Shown here piece by piece: positions 53,701 through 63,363 of a stretch of DNA of 64,000 nt (its first letter is position 1; every line of letters starts with the position of its first letter). Location of the stretch: positions 5,358,763 to 5,422,762 of the forward strand of contig NW_020312859.1 in the NCBI RefSeq assembly GCF_003265705.1. Direction: 5' to 3'. The position numbers and the translations under genes were made by a program. The notes beneath the pieces are model-generated. The model did no database searches, was not told where the DNA came from, and worked only from the letters and a program-made list of their open reading frames with translations. This DNA is from Callorhinus ursinus (Eukaryota > Chordata > Mammalia > Carnivora > Otariidae).

Positions 53701-56700
53701 TCTTAAATATTTGAGAGTAGAGCCCCAGATAATTTTTTTCCTCCATAGTGATCCCAGCAAAAGGTATTTGTCCTTTAGTTGCTGTAGCCCGTGGAAGGTC
53801 CTCAGGGGGCCAAAAAGAAGACATGGAAAGAGTCCTATTGAAAATCTCTGGGGAGTTTTCTTTAGACATGTCAGGGCCATTGTAGGGACCCTCTAGAGAG
53901 CATGCCTGGGGTGAAGGGTATGTGTGCTGGTGAGAACACATTTTTACCTTCAAGTATTTATGAGAGCAAACTTCCTTAGTTTGAGAGTGAACAGCACTGA
54001 CATTTCAGGGTGGTGGTTTGGGGGCATGCCAGAGACCCAGGTTTTCACTTGCACGGCAGGTTCTGGTCCTGACAGCTCTCAGAGCCCTGGGCCGGTTTGG
54101 GTTTCTCAGCTGAGTGCTGTCCCAGCCTGGACCCTGGAAGGACACCAGGAGGATCATTTTCTTTTTTACCTTCTAGCTAGCTGTGGATTCATCCTTTGGG
54201 AAAGCTGCTCAGTAGCTGTCAGGAAAAGAACTGGGAACATCCTCAAGAAATCTGTACTAAATCTCCTCAAGAAATCTGTACTAAAACCAACAGGGGTGTT
54301 GATTTACCTGTTTTCTTGTGCTGCATAAGGGTGATCTGAGGGGTCTGGCCTGTTAACTGCTTGCTATTGGTTACAGGTTCACCCAGGAGAGCCCCCATTC
54401 GACTTGGAGCTATTCTACGTTAAGTATAGAAATTTGTACGTCTTTTTTTTTTTTTTTTGTATTATTTGTGTTTGGATTTATATGAATAAAATTTCCTTTC
54501 TCTCATCTCATCATCTTCTGTATTTTCCAAGAATGGCCCCTGAGGCCTGTCCCACAATCTCAGTTGACTCAAGTTCACCTTAGACAGTGGTGCTCACCTT
54601 TGGCTGCACAGTCACCAGGGAAGCCCTTGCTCCACTCAGGACCAGCTGACTCAGACCCTGGGAGTCGATCCCAAGGATCGGTGCTTTATTAAAAACTCCC
54701 TGTGCCATTCTCATTTGCACCCAGGTTGGAGAAGCACGGTCCTATAGCTCTTGAAGTTTTCCTTCTTCCTTTGCTACGTGCCCACTTGCCCTGATGTGTA
54801 TGAATGATAACCCGCCTACGCCTGCCCTCCCCTCTGCTCTCAGGCAGGTCCTGTAGAAGCTGCAGGGGGACTGGTCATTTGGAATCGCAGCACTGTTTCA
54901 TTGTCTGTTTGTGCCCTTAGCACAAGGCCCTCCTCAGCCCAGTCTCTAGCAGTTTCACTACAGACCGCTACCTCTGAGTTAGATGGTCACCCTGTTTACT
55001 GAAATACTTAAAGCTCAATGATTTGATAGTTTGCACTTGTCTCACAATTTGTGTGTCTTTGGATAGTTCCTACTTACATTGTAAATGGGCCACAATGGAA
55101 GAGCTGGAAAAGGATCCTCGCATCGCACAGAAGATCAAGCGATTTAGGAATAAACAAGCCCAGATGAAGCACATTTTTACTGAGGTGAAGCAATATTTAC
55201 CAACTAACTTGACCACTGCTTTTCTTGCAGTATTAAATGCTGAGTTTAAGTTTCGTAAAATCGAAGTCCTGTGCAGATCCATTGCTCAAGTCACATTGCT
55301 AAATGTGCACTGATTTGCAGCAAAACCAGTCCAGATTTAAGCCAAAGAGAAAAAATAATCCACCAAGTTAAAAGGATTGAGCCTTACAAACTGACAACTC
55401 ATAAGAATGTGCATCTTGGTCAGAATATCTATAAATAGCTAGGGCAAGAGAAATGTGCACAAAACTCTTTCATTCCCTCCTCCCCCCCAAAACAGAAATC
55501 CAAAAAGACATAAACTTCGAATGTAAAAAATAAAAACTATTATTAAATATATTAGAGTGTAAAATATTAGGGAGTAAATAAGGAAATTTATATAAGCTTG
55601 GGTATTTCTAAGTATGGTACCTACGGTGAGAGGAAAAATTGATGGATTTGGACATTAAACAAATCTATAGTGTCTGTATATTAGAAAATACTACTAAACA
55701 AATCTTAAATAATTAGGAAATATGTGTATTACATACATATACGTATTTCGTAAAAAATATATAACTTATACACATACATATATGTGTGGCATACATTCTT
55801 CTTATCCGGTATTGGAACCTTCCCGTTTATATTCATACACACATACACGCACATGACAAATAATTTTAATGATAAGGAATGCTTATTAATCATATAAAAA
55901 TGTGGTCACTTTCATAGTAGTTAAAAAATGCAAACTAAAATAGGAATTTTCTGGTTTTTATTTACCAAATATTTGAAGGTTTTAAAAATAATTATTACTC
56001 ATTGCTGGTGAGAGTGTAGGGCAGAGACAGTCTTGTATCTAGCAGGTGGGAACATAACCTAGTACAACCTGTCAGAAGAACAGAATGGCAGCAGACGTGA
56101 AATGTCTCAAAATGTTCACATCCTTTGTCCAGCAGTTCTAATTCTGCCATGAATTTTAAGGAAACTGTTGAGTCTTTGTACAGAATTTGCTATGATATGA
56201 TATTCATTCGTTAATATTGGTGAAAAATTGCAAACACACAGATGATAGACATTTGTTAAATTATGTGTACAACCCATAGAGCACAATACTGTGCTCTAGT
56301 AAAAGTGATGTTGGAGAATAGTTGTTAATGACAGAGAAAGAGGCTATAGTGCTGTATGTCAGCCTCTTACAGTGTCGGGGGCAATTCCGTTTTGGGGAGT
56401 GTAGGAGAAAAGAGGCACCATAATCGCGGATAATGTCTTGAATATACGTGAAAATGCTGATGTCATTTTTTCTGGTTGATGGGATCATGGTGACTTTTTC
56501 TTTTCTGGATAGCCTGTAGTTTTAAAATTTTATACCAATAACTTAAAAGAAGTCATAAAAATTATTCTTAAAATGTAGTTGCAAGCACTAGTCCTCAAGA
56601 GTGCACTCAGATGCCATCAAACTATAGTACATTGCTGCAGTACTTAACCAACTCATTCTTCATGTTGTGTGCTTTCTCCTCAAGTGACAAAAAATTACTC

Positions 56701-58123
56701 TAGGATAATGTCAGTAAGCATTCTTCTCATCCCGGGATGGGGTCCTTCATCTCTAGTCTTAGTGTTTGGCCCCAGCCCTCTCCAGGATTGTTTTAAAGAA
56801 TGTGAGAACTGTTTCGCGTGGCATTGTTATTGTCATAGAGAACTGGGAAAGAAGACAAGTAGAATTCTTGGAAGACTGTCTTGAGGCCACACTGGATACT
56901 CTCCCTCTGTTCTTGGAACATTTTATTTGCACCTCTATTTTAGCAAGTATTTGCAGTGTAGGAACTTGTTTATATGTCTCTTTCTTCCATTTTAAGCCCT
57001 ATGAGACAAACAGGGACATGTCTTCTTGTATTTCTGTCCCTGGTACCAGGAACAGGGTCAGTGCTCGGTAATTATTTAGCTGCCCCCTGGTGAGGGATGG
57101 AGTTTGCCTTATATTCTTCGCTTGCTCCAGACCCTTCAGCGACTCACATTTTCTTGAAGTAAAGTCCACAGCCCTTCATATAGCGTACAAAGCCCCATGT
57201 GTCTGTTTTCTGCTTTATTCCCAAGGGAGTGATTTTTACTGGGCTGGGAATAGAGAGCCGAAGCTATGTTCCAGTGTATAGAAAAAATGTACCAGGAGCG
57301 CATAACTCTTGTGGGAAGGAAACACTTTTGAAAAGATTGGAGGACATTCTGAGATTGAGGAGGAGGAAGAGTGGGGAGTAGTTCCTGTAATACTGTCTTC
57401 GGTCTTGACCTGTTCAGCATTTTTATTAATGACTTGGATAAATAATATGAGATCGATAATAACTTAGTTTTGGATAGAGCTTCTTCAAATCCATTATTTC
57501 CGGCTGCTTGATGAGGTAGCCAGGGGCACTGTGGAAAAGGCAACAGTCTCGAGAGGCAGAGGCTTCCCTCCCTCTGCAGGGGCAGAGCCCTTTTGACCAC
57601 AACTTGGACTCCTGGAAACCACACCTGATGCTGGAAGAATAGATGACAAAGTCAAAGTTCAGGTTTACTGGACAGGCTAGGATGAATGAAATAGAATGAC
57701 AATTAAATGTATGTGATGTCACACATTTGTAGTTTTTAAATCTTTATAACTTCGGAGTAGGGAGAAATGACTGACTAGCAGTTCTAGGGAGAAAAGATAG
57801 TGCCCGTTAAATGACAAGTTTCCTGTTGGTCAGGAGGAGGGTGTGCAGCTGCTTAAGAAGTAACAGTAATCTTAGAACATTCCTGAGTGTTCTGTTCATT
57901 TGAGTATCAGGTTCGGGGGGACTTGGACCTGAAGTGCAGCTGCAGGAGGACTCTAACTTGGGTAAAAAGGAAGCACAGCTGAGTGCTTGTCAGCAGACAT
58001 GGAAACTGGACTGCATGGTGCTAGGAGCCTAGGCTCTGGAGCCAACCTGCCAGGCTGCAGGTTCTGCTCCTGCCCCCTGCCCCCACCCCACCACCCCTTT
58101 CCCCCCTCCCCCCGGCACCACCA

Positions 58124-58167
<44 letters not shown>

Positions 58168-61100
58168 CCACTTGCATAAGCGCCTTCAGATCCAGTATCC
58201 TCCTCTGTCTAAAGCGGAACTCCTAATAGTATCAGCCTCACAGAACACCTGTGAGGATTAAATGACACAGGGTTTACAGAAGTGCTTAGCACAGTGAGTG
58301 GCCCATGGCCACTATTCATAAGTGCTAGCTCTCTGCATCACGAAAGGATCTGGAAACTTGGGGCCCCAAGAACAGTCAAACACCTTGAATAGTTTCACCC
58401 AGATCGGGTGGAATTTGTTGAAGAGCCAGCATAGAAGGAGAATGAACTTCGTTATTGCTACTGTGAAGGAAGCAGTCATACCAGTGAACCCCAGTTACAG
58501 GAAAGAAACTAAGCTATAATTTAATATAATAAAGATAAAGATCATGATGCTACCACTGAGCAGACAGAGGTAAAACTGTCTTGGCAGTGGATCAGGTCTT
58601 AGAGGGCAGTAAATTCCCAAACAGGGAATAATGGAATCTGAGGGAGGGTTGCCAGGGGTGTTATAAAAAGCATTCCTGTGTTGAAGATGAAACTAGATAT
58701 CCCTAAAGTGCCTTCCAACCAAAGGGGCAATAAGAACATTCTAGCCGTCTGGGAGGAGAGCTTCTGGGTAAGAAAGACCTGGGTAACGTTCCAGTTCACA
58801 CAGCTCTGTGGCTTTGGTCACATTACTTATTTAACCTGTCTGAGTCAGTTTCCTCATCTGTAAAGTGATTACTCTATCTAGTCCATAAAGTAATTTTGAG
58901 ACTTAAGCACTTAGCATTACTCCAGACACAGGTTAAATATTTCCAAATGATGCTTATTATTTCATAAGTACACTTTTTTGGAAAGCATAATGTACATGAA
59001 GGTAAACAAATCCTAAGGGTACAGCTCAGTGAATTTTTACAAAGTAAACACACCTGTGTAGCCACCACTTAGATCAGGACATAGAACATTATCAGTCCCC
59101 CAGAAGCTCCCCTCATGCCTCCTTCCAATGTTTGCTACTATTGTTGGTATATAGAAGAAAAAGAAACTAATTCTGAGTTTCCAAGGGTTATCTTTGGAAC
59201 AAAAAGCAGTAAGAAAAAGGGAATCCTTGTGCTGAGTTTTGTGCAGTACTATAATGACCATTAGGAGAGTCTTACTCTGGCCGTGGTGTAACCTATAAAT
59301 TCAGTCATGGAGAGCAGGATTTGGGGACAGTGAAGAAATGTCTGTGCTGTGACTTTGGTTTTGAGGGGAGGGGGACACTTTCTAACTGTTCTCCTTTGTT
59401 TGCACTAGCCTGATGAAGACTTGTTCAACCCGGACTATGTAGAAGTTGATCGAGTCCTGGAGGTGGCCCACACCAAAGATGCAGAAACAGGAGAGGTGGG
59501 TGTTTTGTCATTTTGACTCCCCTAAAGAGCCTTCCCTTCTTACTACATATTTTGCTTGTTTTGTTAACATGTGGTCTTTGTTTTAAAGGCATTTGTGTGT
59601 GATAGTCATTAGTCATTGTGGGTTTTTCAGAGGTTGGCCGGAGTATGATTGACTCCTTTAATCTAGTAGAACATAAACTCCTCTCCTGTTTCCCACCAGG
59701 AAGTGACACATTACCTGGTGAAGTGGTGCTCACTGCCTTATGAAGAAAGCACGTGGGAGCTAGAGGAAGACGTAGATCCTGCAAAAGTTAAAGAATTTGA
59801 GTCTCTTCAAATTCTCCCTGAAATTAAGCATGTGGTAATGTATCCCTGTTGGGCACCTGTTGTATCATGTTAACTTTATGACCTTGGCAATCCTGGACGT
59901 CTGTGGGTCTGTGCTCAGAAGTGGTCCTTGTTGGTGTCTTACCTTTGGCCACTCTCCATTGAACTTGCAGTTCTGTATGTTTTTCTCCCCAAATCAGACT
60001 TTGCTAGCATTCTGTTCAACATTAGGTCTAGGCTCTATTTTGATGTGTGTGACATTTAAGAACCTTGAGTAGGAGCTTTATTTCTTCGTATATGGTGCTG
60101 TATGGAGTCAGTAAGATAGAACGTGTAAGAAGTGCCTGGCATGGGAAAGAAGCTCAGTAAATTGTTAGTATCTTTCTTGTTTCTTACTACCTCTTGCCCC
60201 ATCAGTGATCTTTTTTCTTTGTTTTTATCCTCTGCCTTTACTCAACTGGAATATTCTTAAGGGGAAGAACTATCTTCTATCTGTAGATCCCTGGACTTCA
60301 CCGAGAGGACATAGATTTTCAAAATATATTTAATCAGTTTGTTTTTCTGATTCTGGATTATTCCGCCCGAGCTGCATAAATGTCCCAGGGTACCTGACAA
60401 GTAGTTGTATATAGAGGGACAATAATTAAAAGGATGTAGAATTAGAAGAGCCTGATTAAGATGTGACTCACTTGGGAAGAGAATCAGAGTTGTTGAATAT
60501 GGCTATAGACTGGAATGATAAGTTTCTGTTTTTTAAAAAGTCACCACATTTATATGAAAAACTCTTATCCAATTCCTTATTATTTATTTGTAGTTGTTTT
60601 TATATCCCTGGAAAGTCAGAACTTAGGAGACAAGAGCTTGACATTGAACTTAGATCTCTGTCAGAGTCTACTCAAAAGCAGTGGGTTTTTTTGGCATATG
60701 AAGTATATGGAGGAAGCGTGAGGTGCAGAACTGTGATTAGAAATCTACATAGTTTTTAATAGTGTTTTGTCTACATGACTGGTTAATAAATTTCTCTTTC
60801 AACCCTCTCCTACAACTGTTGTCTGCTGTTAATTCATCAGTCATTGTTAAACATCTGCTGTTGGCTGACTCTTGAGTGACATACAATAAGAAAGAGGGTG
60901 CACACCCAGCCCCCAGGAGCTCTCAGGTTAACAGGGTAGACGTGTGTGCGTGGACACACATGGACATGTGGCACAAGGCAGGGGCAAACTGGTGTGGGGC
61001 AGAGAGTAGAGAGCATGTCCATTCTGAAGCTAACTGTAAGTTAGTGTCTCCGACTAATCAGGATTCTTACTCTCTCAGCCTGAATCCCACTTATTTCCTC

Positions 61101-63313
61101 AGACTGCATGCATTTGGCAAGAATATGAATTCTCAGGTGTTTTCAGGCAATTTCCCTTTTCCTTTACGTCTTTGCTATTGCGATGCTGCTGTTTTCATTG
61201 CTCAGTGAACCATGGTATTATTTCACACTTGTCTCTTCATTTCTGATTTATTTGTTCTCACATTTAAAATGCACATTTTGAAATTTTATCTCAAAAATTC
61301 TGAATTGGAATGGTAGCTCACAACATAACTAAAGCTGTCTTTTTATGTGTTAAGAAAAGGACCAGCTCCAAACGAAAGTTTACCTGAATAATTTTTTAAA
61401 GGGATCTTACTCTGGGATTTGAAGTTGATGAATAGGACATTCTATACCTGAAAGCTTTTTGGTAAAAATTAGTTACATATAGGTAAAATACAGAATTTTG
61501 AGAAAGCAAGAAGTGACATTGTCCGTGATGATTGTGCAAAGCAGGAGCAGTCTTTTAATAGGCTGGAGCCATCATGGAGACTCTGAGAATCACTTCTCCT
61601 CCTTCAAGTTAACTAAGTAGCCATTGAAGGCTGTGGAGCCCTGGGGTATGTTGTTTCCTGCAGTCTATACCACTTAGGAGTCAACCAGAAACTTCCAGCT
61701 GATTTCAGGTCTTATGCTCAGATGGCTGAAATTCTGGCCAGTAGGTGATGTTCAACTAAACCCTTTAGCACTGGGGATGGAGGGAAGGCTGGATTGACTG
61801 GATCGGAGCGTGATGCCTCTGCTTTTGGAGTGCAACCAAGGCAGCAAAGTAGAAATCTGCAGTGAAATTCCATCCTCCGGTACTTAACAGTGCTGAGAGT
61901 AAGCCATGTAAGTCACTAGAGGAACATTTCAGAAAGTCTCCCCACAGGATCTAGTAAAGTAGGGGAGCATGTCCGATTAAAGGGGTAAGTGGACTTCGGG
62001 GGATCCACGTTGACTGGTTCCTGTAGGTTAAGAAGAATGTCATTTTTTTAAGGGAACAGAGCAAGAGGGTTTATATAGGAATATCTTTGCTTAAAACCTT
62101 TTTCTTTAAAGTCACTGTTTTCTTACATACTAAATTATTTTCTCCCTTATTTTAAAAGCACCTATATCTGTACATTAGTAATAATACACTAGTAATAATT
62201 TTCAACAGAGTCCTATTTTAAAGGGCTTAGCCTAATTGCAGCTGTAGTAATTTTGTAGGTAAGCTGTGATGTGTATTTTTCTGAAAGATCATGGACAAAT
62301 TTCACTTATTTACCTCCAAATATCAATGATGTAATTGGGGGGTATGTTGTTAATTTCACATGCAAGTGGTTTAGTTTTAGTTAATAACGTATTTCAAGTA
62401 TAAACTATATTGTAGTAACTCCAAAGTAGAATTACCAAAGACTAAAACTGTTCAAAAAAGTTACAGTCTCAAAATTCTCATTTGTAACTGTAAGCTATAG
62501 CTAGGAATGTTTTAACTTTTAAGACTATAAACTGTTAATTTAGGGGCTCAATTTGCTATAAGCAAAATAACCAAGTCTATGTCCAAATAATATAAAGCCT
62601 AAATAAATAGAATTTTTGGATGGGAAGTCCCCACACCTAAAGATTTAAATCTTCTCCTGCTTAATTGAAATCTCAATGGGATTTTAAGAGAACTTGACAA
62701 ATTGATTCTAAAGTTATACAGAATAGTGAATAAGGTAGAGTAGATGAGACATTTTTGAAAAATAATTCCCTAATCAGATAAAAGGATATAATAATTTAAA
62801 AATTGGATTTTATTGCAGTGCTAGACAGTCAAGTGGAACAGAATGAAGAATCTAAATAGAGCTCCATGGATATATTGAAATTTAGTATGTGATAAATATG
62901 GCATTTCCTATCAGTAGGGAAAAGATCAATTATATTTGGAAATCAGTATTTTATATGGGAAAATATGTTTATGGGATATTTAAGAAATTTACAGTTTTGA
63001 TTTTACAGGCTTTTTGCCTTATACTGATTCTAGGAAGTAATCAGCAAAATATTTGACCCACTGTACTTTCCTGAGCTGATGCTACATGCACAAAGAAATA
63101 ACAAAAATTATCTGTAGAAGCCAAAACACCTGACTACTATTGGTTTGCAGGGAGATGGAAGTGTAAGTGAGAGTGGCATCCAGGAGTCTGGGTAAAACAG
63201 TACCAAGATTGTAGGTGGGTCTGTTTCTCTTCTTCATTAATTACTTGCAAATTTTATAGAGATGTTCTTAGTTTGGTGAAAGCTAGAAAATATAGGGGCT
63301 TGCCTTATATCAG

Positions 63314-63363
<50 letters not shown>

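Larger units (their letters stand above)
57385..58720 (+). mobile_element. CR1/L3-type LINE traces
   Basis: At 57397-57442 the frame [14 protein letters not shown] is recognisable CR1-clade reverse transcriptase. At 58590-58720 'tcctgtgttgaagatgaaac' and 'ctaaagtgccttccaacc' match the L3 3' end. The middle is decayed and carries a MIR. Confidence 0.45.
55185..59408. other. CHD6: CHD6 intron between coding exons 7 and 8 (4.2 kb)
   Basis: Old L1 3' end (55995-56570), CR1/L3 LINE traces (57380-58720), two MIR copies and a CA microsatellite; no young SINE. 55330-55990 is AT-rich, probably also decayed L1. 56580-57370 is unassigned. Confidence 0.7.

Noticed and set aside
53390..53896. 168-codon + strand open frame
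   Set aside because: It overlaps exon 5 in another frame and runs into both introns; no family resemblance.
55185..55313. Extension of exon 7 by intron retention
   Set aside because: The donor is good and the next exon continues the protein exactly; the open stretch is short and unlike CHD6.
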